This document shows, one piece after another, positions 1 to 8,035 of a stretch of DNA of 64,000 nucleotides. The notes beneath the pieces were generated by a model that was given only the letters and a program-made list of their open reading frames with translations, was not told the origin of the DNA and did not search any database. This DNA comes from JBBQZP01 sp038207585 (GTDB lineage Bacteria > Pseudomonadota > Alphaproteobacteria > Rhodobacterales > Rhodobacteraceae): positions 62,001 through 126,000 of the forward strand of contig JBBQZP010000004.1 in the NCBI GenBank assembly GCA_038207585.1. The letters are read 5' to 3'. Position 1 is the stretch's first letter; every line of letters starts with the position of its first letter. Made by a program: the position numbers and the translations under genes.

Positions 1-157
1 GAATGGTCACAGGCGTAGTGAATTCCAACGAAAAGTCATCGTCCCGCAACCACGGCAGCGAAAACGGATAGGCGGTGCGGTCCATCCCGTCCGGGTGCAG
101 GGTCACGCGTTGCAGGAACGGGGCGGGCAGGTTGGTATCGCGGCGTTTGCGGGCCAT
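1..157 (-). CDS. N-terminus of an AAA-family ATPase (partial)
   Basis: The last 157 bases, read on the minus strand, give 52 codons starting MARKRRDTNLPAPFLQRVTL and running off the window with no stop. The opening (charged start, then FLQRVTL, then an AYPFSLPWL stretch followed by an acidic turn and FTTPVTI) is the N-terminal pattern of small predicted AAA ATPases in which the Walker A loop follows directly after this point. The P-loop itself lies outside, so the assignment rests on resemblance of the N-terminal strand only. The start lies about 30 bp from the end of the neighbouring IS copy, so the promoter region of this gene may be affected by the insertion. Confidence 0.55.
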   Translation of the reverse strand, partial: MARKRRDTNLPAPFLQRVTLHPDGMDRTAYPFSLPWLRDDDFSLEFTTPVTI

Positions 158-191
158 CCTTTCTACTACAAGTCACATTAAATTTCCGCAA

Positions 192-1329
192 TGCGTTGTT
201 GCACATTGACGCGTGAGGCATGACAGCCCGTTCCCCGTCTGCATCAGACCAAGCGGATGATCTCGTCGGCGCCGAGTGCTTTGAAGCGGTTGAGCAGGGT
301 GACGCGGAGCTGGATTTTGGCGGTTTTGCTGTCGGGGTGCCTTGCGGCGATGCGCTCACCGAAGGCTTTCAGGCAGCGCATTTTCGCCTCGATCCGGCTT
401 CGGGCGTGGTAGCCGGTCCAGCGCTTCCAGAACGCCCTGCCGTAGTGCCGGGTGATACGCAGGTTTTGTTTTCTCGCAATCGCCGCCAGGCAATCTTCTT
501 TCCAGGGGCGCCCGTTCTTGCGGATCGGAATGATCGCTGTGGCAGCGGCGGGTGTCATAGGCATCATCGGCGGTCATGGTGCCGATCTATTCGCTATCGG
601 GGATCCGGTCGAGCAACTCCGGCAAGACGGGGCTGTCACCGTCGCTGCTGGGGGTGAATTCCACGGCGTGGATGTCCGACGTGGCCCTGTCCAAGGCCAG
701 ATGGACCTTGCGCCCCCTCTCACGGTTTACAAGTAAACCACTGCAGCAACGATTGGCGTCAGCACTGAACGCCATGTTTTCGCGCTTGTCATTTGTTACC
801 CGGCAGTGATTTGCATGCACACCGCGACAGGGCATGATCGCCGAGGAACTTGATCCGGTACTGTCGACGAGCAGGCTCAAGGGGCCATCGGCGCGCCTAT
901 ACGGGATCTGGACGGCCAGCGTCTTCTGCCGACGGCACAGGGTCGTGTAATCTGGCACAGCCCAGTCCATGTGCGCCAACTTCAGCACCTTGGTCACCAT
1001 CCCGGTCGTCTGCCTCAACGGTAGCTTGAACAGAACCTTGATCGTCAGAAAGAACTGGGTCGCCGCATCCGACAACAGCGCAGGGCGACCGAGGCTGCCG
1101 TCATGTGGCGCGAGCCAAGTCATCTCCCTGTCCCGCCACCCTCTCATCGCTGCAGGCAGCGATTGCCGGGAAACGGATCAGCAAACAACCACGCTTCTTC
1201 AGTGAGGCGATATAGTTGGACCCGTGCGTCGTGCGGTAGCGGGCGGGTGATGGCTTGCTCATGCCGACTATCCAACCGCATGAATTCACGATGTGAATCC
1301 TAGAAGGTCAGAGTTCTGCAACAACGCCA
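192..1329. mobile_element. Degenerate IS5-family insertion sequence
   Basis: An 11-bp inverted repeat, gcgttgttgca at 193-203 and tgcaacaacgc at 1317-1327, brackets a broken IS5-type transposase. Length of about 1.1 kb would be normal for the family plus some inserted bases. No clear target-site duplication is seen next to the repeats (caat on the left, catt on the right). Since the transposase is inactivated by several lesions, the copy cannot move by itself. The exact outer ends are uncertain by one or two bases. Confidence 0.75.
244..1262 (-). pseudogene. IS5-family transposase, multiply disrupted
   Basis: Pieces in two frames together give a nearly complete IS5-type DDE transposase: N-terminus MSKPSPARYRTTHG, a middle block with EMTWLAPHDGSLGRPALLSD and LLVDSTG (first catalytic Asp region), TADDAYDTRRCH (second Asp) and the C-terminal block HYGRAFWKRWTGYHARSRIE with the DDE Glu. 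Lesions seen: an insertion of about 30 bp near 1130-1165 carrying the dyad atcgctgc/gcagcgat and shifting frame; extra sequence and scrambling near 730-840 around the palindrome ggtttac/gtaaacc; a nonsense TAG at about 584-586 where the family has Glu, with the same frame continuing on both sides; and a deletion after RRCH near 535-545 that shifts frame again. This is an old, dead copy. Confidence 0.85.
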
Positions 1330-1365
1330 TTCATATGGCCATCTCCATTGAGCCACACCGGCAGG

Positions 1366-1397
1366 CGAAAGGTTGCGCAACCTTTGGTTGCCTTTCG
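1366..1397. promoter_or_regulatory. Nested palindromes upstream of the histidine kinase
   Basis: Positions 1368-1385 form a perfect 18-bp palindrome, aaaggttgcgcaaccttt. The outer heptamer cgaaagg (1366-1372) can instead pair with cctttcg (1391-1397), so two mutually exclusive hairpins are possible. The site lies 64-95 bp upstream of the kinase start. It could be an operator dyad or a leader RNA switch; no known regulator is assigned. Confidence 0.4.
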
Positions 1398-1460
1398 AGA
1401 TTTTACTTTGCCCAGACGAGATCATGAAATACGCTTGTCACTCTATTGCTGGTCAGGGAG

Positions 1461-2837
1461 ATGCCAGACGTGCTCAGGTCAGTTCCGTCGCGGCCGGAAG
1501 AGCGTGAGCCGGCCGATGAGGCGCGATTGCTGCGCATCCTTAACGACTTTGCCGTTGATCTGATTGCGATTCCCAGCGTTGAAGACCTGTTCTGGTATGT
1601 GGCGCAGAATGTGGTCGGCAAGCTGGACTTCGTTGATTGCGTGATCTACCGCGCCAATGAGGATCAGACTGAACTGACGCAAGTGGCGGCATGGGGTGAA
1701 AAGAACCCGTTCGGGCGCAGCATCATCAGCCCTCTGGTGATCCCGTTTGGCCGGGGCATCACTGGCACCGTGGCGCAGACCGGCACGGCGATCATCGTTG
1801 AGGATCTTCTGAAGGATCAGAACTACATTCCCGACACGCATCCGGCGCGGTCAGAAATTTGCGTGCCGCTGACGTTCCGGGGGCGGGTCGTGGGGGTGAT
1901 CGACAGCGAACACCCTGATCGCTGTGCCTTTGGCGAGGCTGAATTGGGGGTTCTGAACACCGTTGCCGCGATGACCAGTGCCAAGCTTGAACTGCTGGCC
2001 GAAGCGGAGCGGTCGCACCAGCGCTACAGGGATCTGGTCGTGTCACATGCCCAGCTCACACTGGAAACAAGCAATCGGAAAGCGCTGGAAGTAAAACTGT
2101 TCGAGGCGCGAAAGCTGGAATCCATCGGTCGCCTGACAGGACGTTTCGCGCATGAGTTCAACAATCTTCTGACTGTGATTTCCGGCAATCTGGATTTGCT
2201 GGAGGATCAGGGCGCAAGCGCTGAAACGCAAGACATCATGGGTGATGTGAAATCGGCCGCGGCGCGCGGGGCGCAACTGATTCGCGATATGCTGGTGTTC
2301 GCGCAGCGCACGCGGCTGGTGCCGGAGAAAATAGACCTGAACGCCCATCTTGCGGCATTTCAGGCCGAATGCCAGACTAGGGCTGATGTCGAATTGCATC
2401 GCGCCGATGCACTCTGGCCTATTCATATCGACCGGGCCGCGTTGGAAACGGCGATGCTCAACCTGATCCGGAACGCGCGCGATGCGATGCCCGAAGGCGG
2501 CGTTGTGCGGATCACGACCGAAAACCTTGTTCACACCGGGGCGAAAAACATCGCCCTTGCGACCGAGCTTGCACCCGGGTGCTATGTCCGGCTTGGTGTG
2601 GCCGATCACGGCGTCGGCATTCCCGAAAGCCGGCTGCACCAGATTTTCGACCCGTTCTTCACCACCAAGGCGGTGGGCGCAGGCACCGGGCTTGGCCTGT
2701 CGATGGTGCTGGGCTTTGTCCAGCAGTCGGGCGGGGCGGTTGGCGTGACGTCCGAGGTTGGCAAAGGCACCACCATCCATCTTTACCTGCCCCTGCCGGA
2801 GGGCGTCGGAAACGATTTGTTAACCTCAAATCGTTAA
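1461..2837 (+). CDS. GAF-domain sensor histidine kinase
   Basis: Cytosolic two-component kinase of about 458 residues with no transmembrane segment. A GAF domain (about residues 20-175) precedes a short coiled-coil linker, an H-box with FAHEFNNLL (phosphoacceptor His near 231), and a HATPase_c domain with an N box (MLNLIRNARDAMPEGG), G1 (VADHGVGIP), F box (IFDPFFTTK) and G2 (GTGLGLSMV). The FNNLL H-box is typical of the NtrB/hybrid-like HisKA class. No receiver domain is fused and no response regulator is adjacent, so it is an orphan. Start choice: a TTG at 1446 lacks a ribosome site; AGGGAG directly before ATG 1461 is too close, but fits GTG 1470 well, so true initiation may be at 1470. Signal sensed is unknown. 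Confidence 0.88.
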   Translation: MPDVLRSVPSRPEEREPADEARLLRILNDFAVDLIAIPSVEDLFWYVAQNVVGKLDFVDCVIYRANEDQTELTQVAAWGEKNPFGRSIISPLVIPFGRGITGTVAQTGTAIIVEDLLKDQNYIPDTHPARSEICVPLTFRGRVVGVIDSEHPDRCAFGEAELGVLNTVAAMTSAKLELLAEAERSHQRYRDLVVSHAQLTLETSNRKALEVKLFEARKLESIGRLTGRFAHEFNNLLTVISGNLDLLEDQGASAETQDIMGDVKSAAARGAQLIRDMLVFAQRTRLVPEKIDLNAHLAAFQAECQTRADVELHRADALWPIHIDRAALETAMLNLIRNARDAMPEGGVVRITTENLVHTGAKNIALATELAPGCYVRLGVADHGVGIPESRLHQIFDPFFTTKAVGAGTGLGLSMVLGFVQQSGGAVGVTSEVGKGTTIHLYLPLPEGVGNDLLTSNR

Positions 2838-2866
2838 TCGATTCCCAAGGTGATTTCGGGGTGGGA

Positions 2867-3934
2867 ATGTCAACGGTGATTGAAAATCCGACGGCTGATC
2901 TGCAGGGTCTGCCGCTTATCAGCCTTTGTGGTCTGCGGACCGGCGATCCGGAAAAAGTCAGACATATTGCCAATGCCATCGGCCACGCGGCCCGCAGCAT
3001 CGGGTTTTTCCGCATTTGCGATCATGGCATTGATCCGGACCTGATCGAGGCGACCTATCAGATGTCGGCGCGGTTCTTTGCGCAGCCTGCAGCGGTCAAG
3101 CAACGCTATTACATAGCCCTTAGCCCCAACCACCGCGGCTATGTGCCCTTCACCGAAAAAGGCGATTACCCCGATGAGGTGAACCGCAGCTACGAAGCCT
3201 TCGACATGGGCCTTGATCTGCCACGGGATGATCCGGATTTTCTGGCGGGAAATCAGGTTCTGGGGCCGAATGTCTGGCCTGATATGCCGGGTTTCAAGCA
3301 CACCGTTGGCCACTATTACGCCGCGATCTCGGCCCTTGGCCGGTTGGTCTGCGGCGCGCTGGAGATGCATCTGGGCCTGCCACCCGGTGCCATGACCAGC
3401 CACATGACCAAGCCCGTCTCGCAACTGCGGCTTTTGCACTATGTCCGGCAGACCGAGGCGACGGACCGGCAATCTGTCAACATGGGGGCGCATACCGATT
3501 ACGAATGTCTGACGCTTTTGCACACCCGCAACGCGGGCCTGCAGGTGATGACCAGTGACGACCGCTGGATCGACGTTCCGGTTGATCCGGGCGTCTTTGT
3601 CGTGAACATCGGCGACATGATGGAGGCGTGGACCAATGGTCTGCTGCGATCAACCCCCCACCGGGTTCTGAACCTGAGCCCTGAACGGTTTTCGATGCCC
3701 TATTTCGTGGCCGCAAACCATGACACGCTGATCAAACCGTTTGCGCAACTGGTGGGAGACGGGCAACCCAAATACGCGCCGTTCCGCGCAGGCGCGCATC
3801 TGGAACGGATGCTGGTGCGCGATTTCCCCTATCTGCGGGAGCGGCGCGCGCGCGACCTTGCGCTTTGCATTGACGGCCCGGCCGTCCCGACGCACAACCC
3901 GTTCGAGACGCGACTGAACCGGAGCCAGACCTGA
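2867..3934 (+). CDS. 2-oxoglutarate/Fe(II)-dependent oxygenase, isopenicillin N synthase-like
   Basis: A 355-residue non-haem iron oxygenase. An N-terminal DIOX_N-like region (about 15-130) precedes the double-stranded beta-helix core. Iron ligands are visible as H209 and D211 in GAHTDYECLTLL and H265 in STPHRVLN; R274 in ERFSMPYF is the usual 2-oxoglutarate carboxylate ligand. Substrate cannot be read from sequence; relatives include amino-acid and nucleobase oxygenases and plant-like hydroxylases. The start ATG at 2867 follows the kinase stop by 29 bp; an in-frame GTG two codons earlier is an alternative. The open frame extends upstream into the kinase gene, but those codons are a shadow. 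Its stop sits in the first unit of a triplicated junction leading to the exporter gene, suggesting co-expression. Confidence 0.9.
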   Translation: MSTVIENPTADLQGLPLISLCGLRTGDPEKVRHIANAIGHAARSIGFFRICDHGIDPDLIEATYQMSARFFAQPAAVKQRYYIALSPNHRGYVPFTEKGDYPDEVNRSYEAFDMGLDLPRDDPDFLAGNQVLGPNVWPDMPGFKHTVGHYYAAISALGRLVCGALEMHLGLPPGAMTSHMTKPVSQLRLLHYVRQTEATDRQSVNMGAHTDYECLTLLHTRNAGLQVMTSDDRWIDVPVDPGVFVVNIGDMMEAWTNGLLRSTPHRVLNLSPERFSMPYFVAANHDTLIKPFAQLVGDGQPKYAPFRAGAHLERMLVRDFPYLRERRARDLALCIDGPAVPTHNPFETRLNRSQT

Positions 3935-3978
3935 ACCATGCCTGACCCGAACCATGCTTGACCTGAACCATGCCTGAC
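3931..3978 (+). repeat. Three tandem 16-bp units spanning a stop/start junction
   Basis: Unit ctgaaccatgcctgac occurs at 3931-3946, as a two-mismatch copy at 3947-3962, and exactly again at 3963-3978. Each carries an ATG. The oxygenase stop TGA is in unit 1 and the exporter's ATG in unit 3. The ATGs in units 1 and 2 open two 7-codon reading frames (MPDPNHA and MLDLNHA), each ending just inside the following unit, so stop and next start overlap in a chain. The GGAG at 3921-3924 is well placed only for the first ATG. Confidence 0.85.
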
Positions 3979-4617
3979 CTGCACGCAATCGTCGCTGTTG
4001 CTCTGGCCGGATTGGCGCTGAGCGCAACACCCGGCCCGTCGATGCTTTACGTTCTGTCGCGCAGCGTCGGGCAAAGCCGCGCGGCCGGCCTTGCCTCGGC
4101 GCTGGGGCTGTGTCTGGGCGGTATGGTGTTGGCTGCGGCCACGGCTTTGGGTCTGGCCACGCTTTTTGCGCAGTTTGGCTGGTTGGTCACGACGCTGCGG
4201 TTTGTCGGCTCGGCCTATCTGATTTATCTGGGGCTGGGCATGATCCGTAGCGCGCGCGCCGAGGCGGACGTGACGCTTGAGGTGAAGGCGGTGCGGCAGA
4301 CATCCCTGCCGTCGATCATCTGGCAGGGGGTTCTGGTGGAACTTCTGAACCCCAAGACGGTGCTGTTCTTTGCGCTCTTTCTGCCACCTTTTGTAAGTGC
4401 TGGGGCTGGCGCGCATGGCAGCGTGACGCTGCAGTTGCTTTTGCTGGGTCTGTTGGTGCCGTTGACGGCGATTCCGTCCGACCTTTTGGTCGCCTATATG
4501 GGTGGCACGATGACACGGGCGATCAATCGCGAACGGGCTGTGCGGGTGGGTCTTGCGTGGACCGGCGGGCTGATCCTGATCGCGATTGCGATCAATCTGC
4601 ATCTTGATCTGTTGTAG
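3970..4617 (+). CDS. LysE/RhtB-family amino-acid exporter
   Basis: A 215-residue integral inner-membrane protein with about six hydrophobic segments. The family signature is clear: ALSATPGPSMLYVLSRS in the first helix with the conserved PGP, GSAYLIYLGLGMIRS, and the loop LLNPKTVLFFALFLPPF. The family exports amino acids or derivatives such as lysine, homoserine lactone or threonine. Translation probably depends on the upstream repeat: no ribosome site directly precedes its ATG, and the first good one is 45 bases upstream. Being paired with a 2OG oxygenase, it could export an oxidised amino acid, but that is inference. Confidence 0.9.
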   Translation: MPDLHAIVAVALAGLALSATPGPSMLYVLSRSVGQSRAAGLASALGLCLGGMVLAAATALGLATLFAQFGWLVTTLRFVGSAYLIYLGLGMIRSARAEADVTLEVKAVRQTSLPSIIWQGVLVELLNPKTVLFFALFLPPFVSAGAGAHGSVTLQLLLLGLLVPLTAIPSDLLVAYMGGTMTRAINRERAVRVGLAWTGGLILIAIAINLHLDLL

Positions 4618-4636
4618 GGCGCGCGCGGCCCGGCGG

Positions 4637-5875
4637 TTAAGTTGGCGACGACGGTGCGCCGCCTTCGAACCGGTTGCCGTGCAGGTAATCGCAGGGCGCT
4701 TCCTGCATTTCCAGATGCAGCCGGTCGCCGGTATAGGGGTGCGCGCGGGCAAGGTCTTCGTCGAACTCGATGCCAAGGCCGGGGCCTTCGGGTGGCAGGA
4801 TGTAGCCATCCTCCCATGTGATCGAATTGCGGATCAGTTTGAGGTGGAACGCGCCGCCCGTCTCGATGGTTTCGACAATCAGCAGGTTGGGGATCGAAGT
4901 TGCGAAATGGATGTTCGCCGCCCATTCAACGGGGCCTGCATAAAGATGCGGGGCCATTTCGGCGTTGTAGATCTCGGCAATCGCTGCGATTTTCTTGGCC
5001 TCCCAGATACCACCGACACGGCCCAAGGCCGGTTGCAGGATCTTGACGCCGCCCGCCCGCAGCAGCGTGCCGAATTCGGCCTTGGTCGTCATCCGCTCGC
5101 CCGTGGCCAGCGGCACATTGACGTGTTTGGCGACTTCGGCGAATTCCAGCAGGTTGTCGGGTGGGCAGGGTTCTTCATACCAAAGTGGATTGAACGGCTC
5201 CAGCGCCTTGCCCATGCGGATCGCACCGGGCGTGGTGAACTGGCCGTGCGTGCCGAACAGAAGGTCGGCGCGGTCGCCGACCGCCTCGCGGATGGCCTTG
5301 CAGAAGGCGACGGACCGGGTGATGTCGGACATCGCAGGCTCGTGCCCGCCGCGAATGGTATAGGGGCCGGCGGGATCGAATTTCACGGCTGTGAAGCCCA
5401 TGTTCACAAAGCGCAAAGCGGCCTCGGCCGCCGCATCGGGTGACTGCCAGAAGTCGGCGCTTTCTTTCCCCGGTTCGGGATAAAGATAGGTGTAAGAGCG
5501 GATGCGGTCGTTCATTTTTCCGCCAATCAATGCCCAGACGGGGCGGTTGCGCGCCTTGCCCAGAATATCCCAACAGGCAATCTCCAGCCCCGAAAACGCG
5601 CCCATCACGGTGGGGTCGGGGCGCTGGGTGAAGCCTGCGGAATAGGCGCGGCGATACATCAGTTCGATATTTTCGGGGGACTCATTCTGCATGTGGCGGT
5701 CGAACACATCCTCGATCACGGCGTTCATCGCCTTTGGCCCGACGCTCGAGGCATAACATTCGCCGATGCCCGTGATGCCGTCATCGGTGGTCAGTTTCAC
5801 AAAGGTCCAGTAGCGCCCGCCCCAACCGGGGGCAGGGGGGGCGACGGTGAAGATTTCAAGGTCTTTGAGTTTCAT
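4637..5875 (-). CDS. Mandelate racemase/muconate lactonizing enzyme family (sugar-acid dehydratase-like)
   Basis: A 412-residue enolase-superfamily enzyme. The N-terminal capping domain (about 1-125) is followed by the (beta/alpha)7 barrel with the strand-2 block FTAVKFDPAGP, the metal-site acids in WYEEPCPPDN and ATGERMTTK, the downstream ILQPALGRVGG and the C-terminal His region MAPHLYAGPVEWA. This combination fits acid-sugar dehydratases (galactonate/gluconate type) better than racemases, but the substrate is not determined. Start: AAGGA eight bases before ATG 5875 (MKLKDLEIF) favours this over a much longer upstream open frame. It stands convergent to the LysE gene and downstream of the MFS gene on the same strand, separated by a GC hairpin/repeat. 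Confidence 0.88.
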   Translation of the reverse strand: MKLKDLEIFTVAPPAPGWGGRYWTFVKLTTDDGITGIGECYASSVGPKAMNAVIEDVFDRHMQNESPENIELMYRRAYSAGFTQRPDPTVMGAFSGLEIACWDILGKARNRPVWALIGGKMNDRIRSYTYLYPEPGKESADFWQSPDAAAEAALRFVNMGFTAVKFDPAGPYTIRGGHEPAMSDITRSVAFCKAIREAVGDRADLLFGTHGQFTTPGAIRMGKALEPFNPLWYEEPCPPDNLLEFAEVAKHVNVPLATGERMTTKAEFGTLLRAGGVKILQPALGRVGGIWEAKKIAAIAEIYNAEMAPHLYAGPVEWAANIHFATSIPNLLIVETIETGGAFHLKLIRNSITWEDGYILPPEGPGLGIEFDEDLARAHPYTGDRLHLEMQEAPCDYLHGNRFEGGAPSSPT

Positions 5876-5900
5876 GAGCCGGTCCTTTTTGGCGAGCGCC

Positions 5901-5954
5901 GGGGGGGGGTCATACCCCCCGGACCCCCCGTGGGATATTTGTGAACAGAAAAAG
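5901..5954 (-). repeat. Dispersed 3'-end repeat, copy 1
   Basis: Read on the minus strand it begins CTTTTTCTGTTCACAAATAT ten bases after the MFS stop codon, then a C-rich block and a hairpin (gggggg 5904-5909, loop tcata, cccccc 5915-5920). The same motif is found downstream of dtd and hisN and in the rluB/tadA gap. It may act in transcript termination or 3'-end protection. Confidence 0.6.
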
Positions 5955-5964
5955 CTGACAGCAG

Positions 5965-7254
5965 TCAGGCATTCTGCGGCTGTTTGGGCGCGCGCACCTG
6001 CGACATCAGGGCGACGCAAACGACCATCATTGCCGAGGCGAGAAGGAAGGGTGCGCCGGGGGCGAAGATGGGGGCGCCGGGTGCGGTGAAATGCGCGAAT
6101 ACGCGGGTCATCAGCAGGGGGGCCGCGATCATCGCGATGGCGTTCAGGCTGGCGAGCACGCCTTGCAGCTCGCCTTGCGCATCATCAGGGGTGTCGCGTG
6201 ACAGGATGGATTGCAGCGCGGGGGTGACGACGCCGCCCAGAGCCGTGATCGGGGTCAGGGCAAGGGCGAGCGGGCCGGAGACGACGATGCCAAGGGCGGC
6301 AAGCGTCGCCACATCGACCCACATCCCCCAGAAGGCCGCGCGGTATTCGCCAAAGCGGCGGATCAGCGGGCCGACCAGCAGCGCCTGCCCCGCCGCAAAG
6401 CTGATGCCGTAAACGGCAAGCGAGACGCCGACCATCGTATCCGACCAGCCAAACCGGGCGCGGCCGAAATAGGCCCAGACCGCCGGATAGACATTCATCG
6501 CGATGCCAAGGATCAGGAACACCAGAAGCGGCAGGCGCAGATGCGGCAGTCGGCTGACGGCTTTCAGCGCCCCCACCGGGTTGGCGCGGCCCCACGTGAA
6601 GGCGCGGCGCGTGCGGTCGGTGACGGTTTCGGGCAGCACGAACGCGCCGAAGATCAGGTTTGCGGTGGCCAAGGCGGCGGCGGCGTAGAACGGCGCGCGC
6701 GCATCAATACCGGCCAGCAGCCCGCCGATCAGGGGGCCAAGGACAAAGCCTATGCCGAAACACGCGCCGATCAGGCCGAAGCGGGCGGCGCGTTGTTCGG
6801 GCGGGGTGATGTCGGCGATATAGGCGGCAGCGGTGGAATAGGTGGCTGCGGCCACTCCCGCGACGAGGCGCGCGGCCAGAAGCAGCCAGATCGTATGCGC
6901 CACAGCCAGCACCAGATAGTCCAGCGCCATCACCGCCAATGACACCAAAAGCACGGGCCTGCGCCCGAAGCGGTCGGAGAGTGATCCCAGGGTCGGGCCG
7001 CACAGAAACTGCATCACGGCAAAGGATGTCGACAGGATGCCGCCCCAGATTGCCGCATCGGCAAGGGTGCCGCCGGTTATTTCCTCCAACAGCGTCGGCA
7101 TCACCGGGAAGATCAGGCCGATGCCGATTGTGTCCAGCGCCACCGTGAACAGGATGAAGGCTAGGGCCAGGCTTCCCCTTGGTTTTCCTTGGGGTGTCTG
7201 GGACGGGTTGGGCAGGGTCGGGCTGCCGGGGAAGGGGGCCTGCGGGTCAGACAT
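5965..7254 (-). CDS. MFS transporter, TetA-like drug/H+ antiporter class
   Basis: A 429-residue inner-membrane protein with 12 predicted membrane segments after a proline-rich cytosolic N-terminus. Motif A of the major facilitator family is seen as GSLSDRFGRRPVLL between helices 2 and 3, and helix 5 carries GFVLGPLIGG (motif C of antiporters). LDTIGIGLIFPVMP at the start of helix 1 is typical of TetA/TCR-like exporters. It is the last gene of the five-gene cassette; its ATG overlaps the end of the hydrolase gene by 8 bases, so it is translated by coupling and probably exports or imports a compound handled by that cassette. Tetracycline resistance itself should not be assumed. Confidence 0.88.
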   Translation of the reverse strand: MSDPQAPFPGSPTLPNPSQTPQGKPRGSLALAFILFTVALDTIGIGLIFPVMPTLLEEITGGTLADAAIWGGILSTSFAVMQFLCGPTLGSLSDRFGRRPVLLVSLAVMALDYLVLAVAHTIWLLLAARLVAGVAAATYSTAAAYIADITPPEQRAARFGLIGACFGIGFVLGPLIGGLLAGIDARAPFYAAAALATANLIFGAFVLPETVTDRTRRAFTWGRANPVGALKAVSRLPHLRLPLLVFLILGIAMNVYPAVWAYFGRARFGWSDTMVGVSLAVYGISFAAGQALLVGPLIRRFGEYRAAFWGMWVDVATLAALGIVVSGPLALALTPITALGGVVTPALQSILSRDTPDDAQGELQGVLASLNAIAMIAAPLLMTRVFAHFTAPGAPIFAPGAPFLLASAMMVVCVALMSQVRAPKQPQNA

Positions 7255-8035
7255 GGGTGATGCTTTCCAGAAAGGCCCCAAGCACGGCGGCATATTCTGC
7301 AGGTTTTTCGGCAAAGGGAAGATGCCCGCCGCCCCGGATCAGCGCAAAGCTGCTGTTGGGGATAAGGTCTGCCGTTTCGCGCACAAGGTCGGGGGGCGTG
7401 GCGCGGTCTTCGCTGCCCGCGATGGCAAGGGTCGGCAGGCGCAGGCCAGAGGTGGGTGTGTAGAAATCGGTGCCGGAAATGGCCGTGGCGCAGCCCAGAT
7501 AGCCTTGGGCGTTGGTGCGCGCCAGAAGATCGCGCCAGTGTGGAAATCCCGGCCCGTCGCGAAAGCTGCGGGCGAACAGCACCTCGCAGGCCGGGGCAAG
7601 GATTGCGTCTATGCCGCCATCGCGCACGGCCTTTATCCGGGTTGCCCAGAATTCGGGGGTGCCGATCCGGGCGGCGGTGTTGGAAAGCGCCAGCCCGCGC
7701 AAAAGGTCGGGCCGTTTCACCGCAAGCCCTTGTGCGACAAGGCCGCCCATCGACAGGCCCAGAACCAACGCGTCGCGCAGGGCCAGATGGTCCATCAGCC
7801 GCTCCAGATCGCGGATCAGCGCACCCATGCTGTAGGGCGGTGCGGGCACGTCCGATGCGCCATGCCCGCGATGATCATAGCGCAGGATGCGCAGGCCGGG
7901 GGGCAAGAGGGGAATCACGTCATCCCAGATCGTAAGGTCGGTCAACAAGGCATGCGTCAGCACCAGAACCGGGCCATTTTTCGGCCCGTCCAGACGGTAA
8001 TTCAGACGCAGATCGGGCAGATAGGCCAGCGGCAT
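7247..8035 (-). CDS. Alpha/beta hydrolase, 3-oxoadipate enol-lactonase (PcaD)-like
   Basis: A 262-residue cytosolic hydrolase. The nucleophile elbow is GLSMGG with S95, the acid is D210 in AGSEDRATP and the base H238 in GGGHLPF; DHRGHGAS forms the oxyanion-strand motif. Length and the motif set match PcaD, which hydrolyses 3-oxoadipate enol-lactone in protocatechuate degradation. No other pca genes are nearby, so a different lactone or ester is possible. It shares one base with the preceding ammonia-lyase gene (TGATG) and 8 bases with the following MFS gene. Confidence 0.82.
   Translation of the reverse strand: MPLAYLPDLRLNYRLDGPKNGPVLVLTHALLTDLTIWDDVIPLLPPGLRILRYDHRGHGASDVPAPPYSMGALIRDLERLMDHLALRDALVLGLSMGGLVAQGLAVKRPDLLRGLALSNTAARIGTPEFWATRIKAVRDGGIDAILAPACEVLFARSFRDGPGFPHWRDLLARTNAQGYLGCATAISGTDFYTPTSGLRLPTLAIAGSEDRATPPDLVRETADLIPNSSFALIRGGGHLPFAEKPAEYAAVLGAFLESITHV

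Noticed and set aside
2820..2837. TTAA pair at the end of the histidine kinase gene as a CtrA site
   Set aside because: The spacing is 10 bases instead of 7 and it lies inside the 3' end of a coding region.
5965..7254. Naming the MFS gene a tetracycline-resistance determinant
   Set aside because: TetA-like motifs are shared by many exporters, and its place at the end of a catabolic cassette suggests another substrate.
7247..8035. Calling the PcaD-like gene a member of a beta-ketoadipate operon together with scoAB
   Set aside because: The CoA-transferase genes are 47 kb away and no other pca genes are in the window, so the link is not supported.
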